Positions 13,552 to 21,788 of a stretch of 22,929 bases of DNA are shown piece after piece. Below the pieces are notes generated by a model. The model worked only from the letters and a program-made list of their open reading frames with translations. It did not search any database and had not been told where the DNA came from. A program made the position numbers and the translations under genes. Source of the DNA: a virus. The first letter of the stretch is position 1. Every line of letters begins with the position of its first letter. The stretch spans positions 1 to 22,929 of the IMG/VR virus record IMGVR_UViG_3300020205_005372; one strand, given 5' to 3'.

Positions 13552-14610
13552 ATGAGCGAGTTGACAGTAGTAAGTAAAGATGGATTAAGTGTAGTTGAAT
13601 TTAACTACGATAATAATGTTATTGATTATGTATTAAACAATGATTACTTTAATGGAACAGCAATGGTGAAGACTTACGGTAAAGAACTCAGTAGATGGTT
13701 AGACACTAAGGATGCTGCCGAGGATATTTTTCTTACCGCTATAGAGTTAGGTATTGTTACGTACCCCGGAATTTCCGAGGAACGGTTTATGGAATTATCC
13801 GGTGCTGACAAAGTTAAGTTGGTTAAACAAAATAATTACTTCGGTTTAATTAAAGTACGAACTGCGGTTGCTAATGAGTTACGCGGTACTTTCATTCATC
13901 GTGAATTAGCAGTTAGTTTAGCTCAATGGTTAGATCCACGATTTAGACGACAAGTATCTAAATGGATAACAGAGTTAGTTAATCATGGCAAACTAATACT
14001 TGATTCTAATGAAGCGGCACTATTTGAACAATACAAACAATCACATCAATTACTACTAGAACAAGAGTCCGCCAATGTACGCGGTATTCCAATTGCACCA
14101 CGTAATGAAGTTGATTTAGCATTCCGCATTAAGAACTGGATTGATCTATGTACTGATGGTGGTAGATTCTACATTGAACATCCACTAATCAATACTATTA
14201 ATGCAGCAACTAAAACTAGAAGAGTTGACTTCGTTAAATCTAATGGACGTAATGTTATAGTATATGAGTTAAAGTTAAATAAGATAACTACAAGTGACAT
14301 AGCTAAGACTATCGGAGATAAAGGTTATTATCAGTTATGTGCTGATAAGTTCAATCGTCCTATTAAGTTCATATTCCTATCACCATTAGGTATAACTAAT
14401 GAAGCGCAGTTACTACTAGATAGGATGAATGATGTGAGTTTCCTAACTACACAACAACTATGCGAGGATTACTATGTTAAAGGTAAGAAAAATAAGTGGC
14501 GCAGTTCTGAATGGTATTTAGATGTGCAAGTTAAAGATGATAAGTTCTCACATCTATTCACAGATGAGTTTATTGATGATGTTACAGTTAAGTTAACTAA
14601 AGTAAATTGA
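13552..14610 (+). CDS. KilA-N protein with a probable PD-(D/E)XK nuclease domain, 352 aa
   Basis: The KilA-N domain occupies about residues 20-150: the YFNGTAMVKTYGKELSRWL opening (32-50) and the HRELAVSLAQWLDPRFRRQV segment (116-135) are typical. KilA-N proteins bind DNA and include phage antirepressors. The C-terminal half (about 175-352) is not a usual antirepressor tail: D226 in RRVDFV, then E239-L-K241 in VIVYELK, reproduces the D-x(n)-ExK signature of PD-(D/E)XK nucleases, with a further Glu in the preceding helix. It could thus be a free-standing homing or restriction-type endonuclease. AAGGAT and a GTAAGAAAAA copy precede the start. Codons at about 13715-13810 (GCC, TCC, CGG, CCC) are unlike the neighbours, a sign of transfer. 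Confidence 0.8.
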   Translation: MSELTVVSKDGLSVVEFNYDNNVIDYVLNNDYFNGTAMVKTYGKELSRWLDTKDAAEDIFLTAIELGIVTYPGISEERFMELSGADKVKLVKQNNYFGLIKVRTAVANELRGTFIHRELAVSLAQWLDPRFRRQVSKWITELVNHGKLILDSNEAALFEQYKQSHQLLLEQESANVRGIPIAPRNEVDLAFRIKNWIDLCTDGGRFYIEHPLINTINAATKTRRVDFVKSNGRNVIVYELKLNKITTSDIAKTIGDKGYYQLCADKFNRPIKFIFLSPLGITNEAQLLLDRMNDVSFLTTQQLCEDYYVKGKKNKWRSSEWYLDVQVKDDKFSHLFTDEFIDDVTVKLTKVN

Positions 14611-14613
14611 GTT

Positions 14614-14874
14614 ATGAAACACACAGTATTAATCAGTTGTTTAAGTGGTGTTATTTATGAACAACTTAAACCAGATACATCTAACTACATTACTTATTGC
14701 TACGATAACAATGCTAAGTTATGGACAATTAAATTAACTTGGTATGTAGAATCTAAGTTAATGGGATATCGCACAACTATAACTGACTTTGATTTAGATA
14801 CGATATATCAGAACTTAATTATTGATAAATACTCAACTGAAGTTATCGCCGCATATAATAAGTCATTTAACTAA
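14614..14874 (+). CDS. hypothetical protein, 86 aa
   Basis: It starts three bases after the KilA-N stop, so it is translationally linked to it. The protein (MKHTVLISCLSGVIYEQLKP...) has a hydrophobic beta-like start, several Tyr/Trp residues in the middle and a helical C-terminus. I do not recognise it. A terminator follows, making it the last gene of the RHH/KilA-N transcript; a partner or inhibitor of the nuclease-like protein is possible but only from position. Confidence 0.55.
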   Translation: MKHTVLISCLSGVIYEQLKPDTSNYITYCYDNNAKLWTIKLTWYVESKLMGYRTTITDFDLDTIYQNLIIDKYSTEVIAAYNKSFN

Positions 14875-14897
14875 GCTACATTATAAATAACACTAGA

Positions 14898-14924
14898 AGC
14901 CGCCACTAACTGCGGCTATTTTAT
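14898..14924 (+). terminator. intrinsic terminator after the KilA-N operon
   Basis: AGCCGC (14898-14903) pairs with GCGGCT (14912-14917), followed by ATTTTATTA. It separates the KilA-N transcript from the head-morphogenesis operon, whose start codon lies only 12 bases beyond the stem. Confidence 0.75.
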
Positions 14925-14928
14925 TAGG

Positions 14929-17900
14929 ATGAACATCAACAAGTACATTAAACAACAAGATGAGTTAGTTACTGCATTTACAGATGGATTAACTAATAGT
15001 ATAGGTAACTCATTATCGCGTAAACAAGATAATTTTAACTTAGTTATCAGTAATCAATTAACTAAGTTATGGAATGATAGTTGGAATCTCGGACGTACTC
15101 ATGCAATAGGTGAAGCGACGCAGTTACAACAATCCCTTTTTTCTTACTCTTATAGCATTGCGGAATTCGCATCACCACTTGAAAATATTAGAAGTGAAAT
15201 TAATAAAATCAATGAAGATAAGTCTAACTATCAATCTGAGTTAATTAGAATACGTCGTGCTTATCAAGATAAAGAAGGTAATTATAATGGTACTAAAATA
15301 CTACGATCTATTAGAAAAGAAGGTACTTATACTGGAGTAGATAAAGTTAGAGCAATTCAAACTATTGTTAAACGTGATGATGAATTAGTTGCATTAATTA
15401 AAGCTAAGGATAACTTACTTGAAGTTAAGATTAATGAGTTTCAGACATTAAGTGATCCTGCTAACATAGCTAAGTTAAATGAGTTATCTAAAGTTACTAA
15501 AGATACTACACCGGAAGTTAATACAGTTAAGTTACCTCGTGTTAATACAACTGAAGTTAAACAAGAGTTAGATAGAGCAAGTAAAAGAAGAGATGATTGG
15601 CGTAAATCATTTGTAGATGAGAAAGGTAATTTAAACTTAGCTAAGTATCGTAAAGTTAGAGGATTTGATAATGATGTTAGTGATGTAGATGTACTAACTC
15701 AAATGAGAATAGAAGAACGTGATTTAAATAATGAAGTTAATAGTAAAATACAAGCACTTCGCGAAACTAAACCACGTAAAGGTATATCTAATAAAGAACA
15801 ACGTTTAATTGAACAACAGTTAAAGAAGCAACAGAAGTTACAAACAACTAAGTTAAGTGATGATAAGATACCTGCTAATATAAGAGATTCAGTTAGAGCA
15901 ATTGAATCACGTCGTCAAATTGAATCTACTAGAGGTGATGTACCGTTACTTGAACAAACTGAATTTGGTAAATCGTATTTAAATAAACGTATTAATGTAT
16001 TAACTAATGATTTAAATGAACGATATAAAGATACCTTAAAACAAGTAGTTCCTGAATATCTTGCTGATAATAAAAAAGATAAAGATGTTAACTATTATCG
16101 TCGCATTAGTGGAATGTTAACTAGAGAAGATGCTAAACAGATGGAGTTATATAATAAACAACTTGATCTAATTAACGGTAAGTTAAAAGATATTCCAAGT
16201 AAGGAGATAGCTGAAATTAATGTACCTAGTTATAAACGTCAAGAGTTTCGCAACACTAAATATAATCCTGAAGTACCACTAAGTCCCGGTAATAAGAAAC
16301 TACTTAATGAGTTACCAGATAAAGCAGTTTATACAAGAGAAGATATTAAGAGTTATCGTGACAAGTTACTTGAGAAGGTAAGAAAACTAAAGGATAATCA
16401 GGCGCGAACTAAACGTATTGCAATAACTGAAATGGGACACGCTTATAATCTAGGACGACTTGATTACTACGTGAAACAAGGTATTAAATTTGTTAAGTGG
16501 AACAATAGTATTGAACATAAGCGGGCAACTATACCACCTGATTACCGTCAGAAGTATGCTGAGTTATTTACAAGACGATTAGAGCAAGTAATAGATCGCC
16601 CATTCCAATTAGAAACATTTAAGATGGATGGTATTGTATGTCCAATATGTCAGGAACGCGCCATATATGATTATGGTTATGGTAAAGGGATAATTCGAGT
16701 AGAAGATTTGTTAAATAATATACAAACTCAACCGTTACTTCACGCAAATTGCTCGTGTTTTCTTACGGAATCAAAGGAATCTGAAACTAAAGAACCATTT
16801 AATGTACCAATCTATATATCATCATTACTTAATAACAATGTTGTTAAATGGGCAACTGCTGGTATATTAGGAACTGCTGCTATGTATGCGGCATTTAAGA
16901 AGAGTAACTTAACTCCACTTAATATACCTGATGTTATTAGAAGTAAACCAGCAGTAGTTACAACTAAAGCATTAACTAGTGCATTAGTTAATGATGTTCC
17001 TATTATTGATGTTCCTCTAGTTCCATTACAAGTACCAGACTTAATACCATCTAATATAAACGTTAATAGAGCTAATGACGTATTAGAACCTATACTTAAT
17101 TGGCGCACGGGTGTTATTGATGATTTAATTACTGAAGCTACAGAAACTGATGTTAAGTATGAGTTAATTAATCCTCAAATGCAAGAGTCTACTGAATCAG
17201 CAGTAGATGGAATTATCCGTAGAGCTAGAGAATATAAAGCTGCAACTAAAGCTGATTTAAATAGACCTATACTTGATAGATTTAAAGAAGATGTAGATGA
17301 AATTCAATATTATATGAATGAAATAGAAGATGGTAACGTTAAGTTATATTCATCTATTCAATCAATGAAGTTGGTTAGGAAGTCAGTAATGGATGAGGGG
17401 TTAACTACATTAACTGATGATGTAATTCCACCTGGATTTACTATGGAACAAGTTATTGCAAGTAATCCTATTATTAGACGATTAGACTTCCGCATTATGG
17501 ATAGTGAGAATTCACTTAGAAGACTACTATCATTACAGTATGGTGAAAATAGTTATTACTCGCGTTTGCGCGAAATACAAAATGACTTATTAAGTAATGA
17601 ATTATTTAAACGAGAGTATCTTAAAGGTAAACGTAGTGTTCTATTGAGATTACAACGTAACTTAAGTAGAGAAGTGTTTCCTCAAATAATGATAGAAGAT
17701 ATAACTCAATTAAGGAAGAGAGTGTTAAGTAATTATCTAACTACAACTAATGAACAGTTTGATAGATATGTTAGACAGTTAGATAACATTGAGTTTGCAA
17801 TAGATAATCAACTTGAGTTAATTAAGAATAAGTTAGGTTTCACTAGTTTAAATCTCCAAATTTCTACACTTAATAATCAAGCAACTCTCGCTGCTGAGTT

Positions 17901-17997
17901 TATCTATGACTATAAGACTGGTTTAATTAAGAGTAAGAAACAAGTTATTGAACTTAGAAATATATTATTAGATGTAAAATTAGATATACAACCTTAA
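14929..17997 (+). CDS. Mu-F/SPP1-gp7-type head morphogenesis protein, 1022 aa
   Basis: Proteins of this family are minor head components that assist procapsid assembly and DNA entry or exit near the portal. The Mu-F domain is at about residues 485-620: RIAITE (496-501), a G-x-x-x-Y-x-x-x-G helix, C571-P-I-C574, and the closing HANCSC (605-610), a likely zinc-binding set. The N-terminus has the helix LWNDSWNLGRTHAIGEA expected before the domain, but it is separated from it by an insertion of about 400 charged, coiled-coil residues. After the domain comes a hydrophobic span (about 639-655, VKWATAGILGTAAMYAA) and some 350 further helical residues. At 1022 residues it is far longer than usual. 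TAGGA just before the ATG is the only ribosome-like site. It heads a tight operon to 21788. Confidence 0.85.
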   Translation: MNINKYIKQQDELVTAFTDGLTNSIGNSLSRKQDNFNLVISNQLTKLWNDSWNLGRTHAIGEATQLQQSLFSYSYSIAEFASPLENIRSEINKINEDKSNYQSELIRIRRAYQDKEGNYNGTKILRSIRKEGTYTGVDKVRAIQTIVKRDDELVALIKAKDNLLEVKINEFQTLSDPANIAKLNELSKVTKDTTPEVNTVKLPRVNTTEVKQELDRASKRRDDWRKSFVDEKGNLNLAKYRKVRGFDNDVSDVDVLTQMRIEERDLNNEVNSKIQALRETKPRKGISNKEQRLIEQQLKKQQKLQTTKLSDDKIPANIRDSVRAIESRRQIESTRGDVPLLEQTEFGKSYLNKRINVLTNDLNERYKDTLKQVVPEYLADNKKDKDVNYYRRISGMLTREDAKQMELYNKQLDLINGKLKDIPSKEIAEINVPSYKRQEFRNTKYNPEVPLSPGNKKLLNELPDKAVYTREDIKSYRDKLLEKVRKLKDNQARTKRIAITEMGHAYNLGRLDYYVKQGIKFVKWNNSIEHKRATIPPDYRQKYAELFTRRLEQVIDRPFQLETFKMDGIVCPICQERAIYDYGYGKGIIRVEDLLNNIQTQPLLHANCSCFLTESKESETKEPFNVPIYISSLLNNNVVKWATAGILGTAAMYAAFKKSNLTPLNIPDVIRSKPAVVTTKALTSALVNDVPIIDVPLVPLQVPDLIPSNINVNRANDVLEPILNWRTGVIDDLITEATETDVKYELINPQMQESTESAVDGIIRRAREYKAATKADLNRPILDRFKEDVDEIQYYMNEIEDGNVKLYSSIQSMKLVRKSVMDEGLTTLTDDVIPPGFTMEQVIASNPIIRRLDFRIMDSENSLRRLLSLQYGENSYYSRLREIQNDLLSNELFKREYLKGKRSVLLRLQRNLSREVFPQIMIEDITQLRKRVLSNYLTTTNEQFDRYVRQLDNIEFAIDNQLELIKNKLGFTSLNLQISTLNNQATLAAEFIYDYKTGLIKSKKQVIELRNILLDVKLDIQP

Positions 17998-18004
17998 TTA
18001 AATA

Positions 18005-19576
18005 ATGCTTATGTATGCTCAATTCTCAACTAATGTTAAGACTCACAATCGTAAAGGTAAATTAGTTAGAAGCTTCAATCGCAAAACGTTAACCCCTGAA
18101 CAACGTGAACGTAATAGAAAGTTACGTATGTTAAGTGGTTATGGAATATTAGGAGTAACTGTAGGAGCATTACTATATCCATCATTAGTGTTCGATAAGA
18201 AAGCTAAAAATGCGTCAGATGTATTTGATGCTGCTGATAGAAAACGTATGGATGATTATGGAATGAAGAAAGTTAAATCATTTGATGAACGTTTATCTGA
18301 AGCTGCTGAAGCTGATAGAAATAGAAGTGGAAGTGGTAGAGGTTTATATTTAAATGATTTAGAGTTTGATAAATCAATTGCAAATAAGGGTAAACTTCAA
18401 CCACGTTTACGTAACTTAAATAAAATAATGAATGGTTCTGAAGATAAATTATTTCCTGGTTTATCTAAAGATATTAAAGCACTTAAAAATAGTAAAGGTT
18501 TAACTAATGGTGGAGTTAAATATAAGAAGGAATTAATTAAAGCAGTTGGACAGAAGTTAAAGATACTTAAGTTAATGGGTAGGTTTAATAATGATGTAAC
18601 TACAGCTAACTTCAAGCGCACTAAAGTTAAATCATTTATTAGGAAAGGTAAAGTAGTTAGAAGTTACGATAGATCAATCAGAGATAGAATTCGTGATGTT
18701 GCTATAGGTGCAACTGGAACTGCATTATTAGGTGGTGCATATCTATTAGGTAAACGTAATGGGGCTGTTTCACGTAGTCAATCATTAGATGAAGTTAAAT
18801 CGTTAATTAAGAACATTAAACCTGAAGTTACAGTTAATGTACCAACTCCAATTGTTAATGTAACTAATACTCCAAGTGTAGTTAGAGAAGTTATCAATAA
18901 CACTCTTAGTAATAACACAGTTAAAGAAGTATCTAGTAACTCAAGTAAAGTTAAAGAAGCAATTAACAATGCAGTTAAATTAGATATAGTTAAAGTTAAA
19001 TTACCATCTAAGGTTAATAACCTAAGTCAATTAACTATTAATAAAACTGCTAGTGAAGCTGCTAAGATGAACGACGTTAAATTAGAGAAAACTATTAGTC
19101 TTATTAGTAATAGATTACAGAAGTATAACGTTAGTAATGATGAGTTAGTTAAACTAGATAGTTTGTTACTTAGTTTAAATAAATTTAAAACAGGTAAGTT
19201 TAATAAACCTAGTGAACGTGAGTATTTACGTAAACAGATAATTGAATATAGAGATTACTTTAAGTTACCTAAAGTAGATGTAGATGAACTTAATGTAGAA
19301 TCAGTTGTAGATAGAGATTATTCAACTAAATTAAAGAAGGTTATTAATAGAGATAAATCAATACTAGACATCTATCAAAGTGAGTTAACTAAACGTCGCA
19401 AAGTTGCAACTAATATAACTACTCCAACTGATGCTGACATTGATAGACTTAGTGGTATGTTAGATGACTTTAGTAGTTCACGCAAACTAATATTATTTAA
19501 TGACACTAAATCGCGCCGTTCCTTTTTTCTTACAGATACAAGTATTCCTAAATTAAGTAAACTATTAAATAGATAA
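18005..19576 (+). CDS. tag-family membrane protein with two tag modules, 523 aa
   Basis: The protein contains the shared tag twice. The first copy, VKTHNRKGKLVRSFNR (residues 11-26), precedes a hydrophobic helix (about 45-62, GYGILGVTVGALLYPSLV). The second, VKSFIRKGKVVRSYDR (208-223), precedes a Gly-rich helix (about 230-250). The second module, up to SIRDRIRD, resembles the start of the next gene (19595), so this looks like a fusion of two formerly separate tag proteins. Between and after the modules the sequence is basic and helical, with a Val/Asn-rich stretch (about 275-320). An antisense GTAAGAAAAAA copy near the end (19523-19533) encodes SFFLTD. It follows the head protein by seven bases and probably acts in or on the virion (inference). 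Confidence 0.7.
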   Translation: MLMYAQFSTNVKTHNRKGKLVRSFNRKTLTPEQRERNRKLRMLSGYGILGVTVGALLYPSLVFDKKAKNASDVFDAADRKRMDDYGMKKVKSFDERLSEAAEADRNRSGSGRGLYLNDLEFDKSIANKGKLQPRLRNLNKIMNGSEDKLFPGLSKDIKALKNSKGLTNGGVKYKKELIKAVGQKLKILKLMGRFNNDVTTANFKRTKVKSFIRKGKVVRSYDRSIRDRIRDVAIGATGTALLGGAYLLGKRNGAVSRSQSLDEVKSLIKNIKPEVTVNVPTPIVNVTNTPSVVREVINNTLSNNTVKEVSSNSSKVKEAINNAVKLDIVKVKLPSKVNNLSQLTINKTASEAAKMNDVKLEKTISLISNRLQKYNVSNDELVKLDSLLLSLNKFKTGKFNKPSEREYLRKQIIEYRDYFKLPKVDVDELNVESVVDRDYSTKLKKVINRDKSILDIYQSELTKRRKVATNITTPTDADIDRLSGMLDDFSSSRKLILFNDTKSRRSFFLTDTSIPKLSKLLNR

Positions 19577-19594
19577 ACTCATGTAATTAAAATT

Positions 19595-20572
19595 ATGGTA
19601 AAACAATCTAAAGTTAAATCATATGTTCGCAATGGTAAAACTGTTAGATCATATGACAGATCAATTAAAGATACAGTTAGATAAATAGGAAGTGTAGTTG
19701 GTGCTGGACTGGGTGGAATCGCAGCAGTTAAATACGGTAGAAGAGTACCATTAGCATTACCTGATAAGTTTGTACTTGGTGCATTAGGTGGTGCGTTATT
19801 AGGTGGAGTTCCTGCAAGATTAGTTGATAAAGATAATAAGAAAGCTAAACAGCAATTAAAAAATGTAGCAACTATTGGTGGAGGTATAGCCGGATTAGGA
19901 TTAGCTACATTAGGTGGAGTTAAAGGATATAAGTTTATTAAAGCTCGTAATACTAAGTCTTTAGTGTTATTTAATCCAAATGAATCATATCGTAATACTG
20001 TTGCAGCATTTAATATTAAAGCTAGGGAACAAGCTAGATCAGCACCTAAAGATTTAAATGAACTTAGAAGGAAGTATCAATCATTGTACAGTAATAGTGA
20101 TTTACAATCAGCAGATTTAAGTATTAGTTTATATGATATTAAATCTAAAACGCTAACAATGAATAAATCAGCAACTGCTAGTGACGTATTGAAGATGTAT
20201 GATGAAACACTAAATCCAATAGCTAAACAAATAGTTATTGATAGTGAACGTATTGCAGCAATTGAAGGTAAAGATGGGTTAAGAGATACTATTTATAAAG
20301 CAGTTACTAAGGATCTAGATGTACCACTAAGTAAAGCAGAACGTAAATATTTTGCTGGTGTTGCTAAGATGAACGATCCTAACGTTAGAGAAGCTGAACG
20401 TAAGGTACTTAAACAATCATTAGATAGTTATGCTAAAGTTAATAATATTGATACAACTAGAGTTAGCGGTAGTGTAGATTTAAATAAGATAGTTAAGTCA
20501 CTTAAAGAACGTGGTTTTACTGAATTAGATATTAAACAAATGATGGATAAACACAATAACATTAAACTGTAA
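19595..20572 (+). pseudogene. tag-family membrane protein gene interrupted by an in-frame TAA
   Basis: One reading frame runs 326 codons from ATG 19595 to TAA 20570-20572, broken only by TAA at 19682-19684 (codon 30). Before the stop is a complete tag (VKSYVRNGKTVRSYDRSIKD), after it Gly-rich helices (about codons 31-45, 59-76 and 92-115) and a long helical, charged C-terminal part. The paralogue at 18005 continues through the equivalent place straight into its membrane helix. No ATG follows until 20159; GTG at 19964 is possible but would drop all the helices. It may be a nonsense mutation, a sequencing error, or readthrough. TAA is the ordinary stop of many neighbours, so recoding by an altered code is unlikely. 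Confidence 0.7.
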
Positions 20573-20574
20573 TT

Positions 20575-21081
20575 ATGCAATATAAATTAGCTACATTTGG
20601 TCGCGGTAAAGATAAAGTTAAGCGTAAATCTCGTGGTTTAGGTTTCTTCGGTGATAAGAAAGATGATGATGGTAAGAAAACAGTAACGTTAAGAGAACCT
20701 GTTTTAAAAAGAGGTTTAATTGGTGGAGCTATTGGTGGAGGTTTAGGATTAGCTGCGGGAGGAGGGCTATATAGTGTTTCAAATAAAACAATTAAAGATC
20801 AATTTGGTAGATTAAAGAATGTTAATCAAAAGCGTAGAGCTGTACGTCATTTAATAAAACAAGGTAATGGTTTAATTAAATTATCTAGTCGTACAGGATT
20901 AGGTGCTAACTTAGGATTAAGACCATCTAAGAAGCTATTACTAATTGGTGCATTAGGTGGAGCAACATTAGGATCTCAAATTGGAGCAATTAATGGATTA
21001 ATGACTTATGGTAATCGTAAAAGAGTATTTAATGATGAGAAGATTAAGAAGGATTACAAACTACGTGATAACTCCAAGTAA
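20575..21081 (+). CDS. basic protein with two Gly-rich membrane helices, 168 aa
   Basis: After a short start (MQYKLATFGRG) comes KDKVKRKSRGL (about residues 12-22), the tag shared with the 9176-9637 protein. Then follow a Gly-rich helix (about 45-65, LIGGAIGGGLGLAAGGGL), a basic middle segment, a second Gly-rich helix (about 122-142, LLIGALGGATLGSQIGAI) and a basic tail. The start ATG lies two bases after the preceding stop and the stop overlaps the next start (TAATG), so it is translationally coupled in the virion operon. Repeated GxxxG spacing suggests tight helix packing or oligomers in a membrane. A sense GTAAGAAAAC copy is at 20672-20680. A role in the virion or in genome ejection is inference. 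Confidence 0.7.
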   Translation: MQYKLATFGRGKDKVKRKSRGLGFFGDKKDDDGKKTVTLREPVLKRGLIGGAIGGGLGLAAGGGLYSVSNKTIKDQFGRLKNVNQKRRAVRHLIKQGNGLIKLSSRTGLGANLGLRPSKKLLLIGALGGATLGSQIGAINGLMTYGNRKRVFNDEKIKKDYKLRDNSK

Positions 21082-21788
21082 TGAAACAAGTTAAAGTAAA
21101 ACAATCAGTTCGTAAAGGTAAGTTAGTACGTGGTTATAATCGTGTACTAACTAAAGCAACAGATAAGTTATTTAAGAAAGATGGTAAGAAGAAGTTAAGT
21201 AATCTTAGTAAAGGTATTATAGGCGCGACTTCTATTGCAGGTTTATTAACTGCATTTAAATATCGTCGTAATATAGCTCAGTTGAGTGAGAAGATTGTAA
21301 ATAAGGTTAGTCCAATTGTTAAACGTGTGTTTAATAAAACTGGAAATACTATTAATCAACCTATCACTAACACAACTGGTGATGTTATGGCAGCTAGTGT
21401 AACTGGTGGAGCTATGACTAGAGAAGCTAGACGTAAATACATACGCGAATTAGATAACTTACCAAGTGAAGCAGTTAATATAACTCCAATTACTAAAGGT
21501 GAAGATAGTTTAATTACTAGACGTATTAAACGTAATGCGGCAACACTCAATAAACGAGTTAATAATGCAAGAGGTAAACTAACTTCAGTTAACTATAATC
21601 CAGATGATGATCTATATTTAGCTATCAAGACTAATAAGGATTTTAGTTATAAGGGAGTTAGTAATATTGAAGATAGACGTGCTACTCGTAAAGCATTAGC
21701 TAGGAAACTTAAACAACAGTTAGGAGTTAATCCAGGTAAATCAACTCCAGTTAAACGTAAACGAGGTAGACCGAGGAAATCAACTTAG
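21081..21788 (+). CDS. tag-family membrane protein with C-terminal AT-hook, 235 aa
   Basis: The tag VKQSVRKGKLVRGYNR occupies residues 6-21, followed by a lysine-rich stretch and a hydrophobic helix (about 45-59, GIIGATSIAGLLTAF). The rest is basic and ends in KRKRGRPRK (225-233), a textbook AT-hook: an RGR-P core flanked by basic residues that lies in the minor groove of AT-rich DNA. A membrane anchor at one end and an AT-rich DNA binder at the other would suit a protein that holds or guides the phage genome (inference). Its start overlaps the stop of the 20575 gene (TAATG). Its stop TAG overlaps by four bases the stop of the convergent hydrolase gene, with no room for a terminator. Confidence 0.75.
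   Translation: MKQVKVKQSVRKGKLVRGYNRVLTKATDKLFKKDGKKKLSNLSKGIIGATSIAGLLTAFKYRRNIAQLSEKIVNKVSPIVKRVFNKTGNTINQPITNTTGDVMAASVTGGAMTREARRKYIRELDNLPSEAVNITPITKGEDSLITRRIKRNAATLNKRVNNARGKLTSVNYNPDDDLYLAIKTNKDFSYKGVSNIEDRRATRKALARKLKQQLGVNPGKSTPVKRKRGRPRKST

Noticed and set aside
16812-17108. Hydrophobic minus-strand ORF of 98 codons in the head protein gene
   Set aside because: Antisense to a Val/Ile/Leu-rich stretch, which makes an apparently hydrophobic shadow; no ribosome site.
18778-18969. Leu/Thr-rich minus-strand ORF
   Set aside because: Antisense shadow of the Val/Asn-rich part of the 18005 gene.
19682-19684. Altered genetic code as explanation for the in-frame TAA
   Set aside because: TAA ends terL, the head protein gene and many others at sensible lengths, and TAG and TGA are also used as stops, so the standard bacterial code applies.
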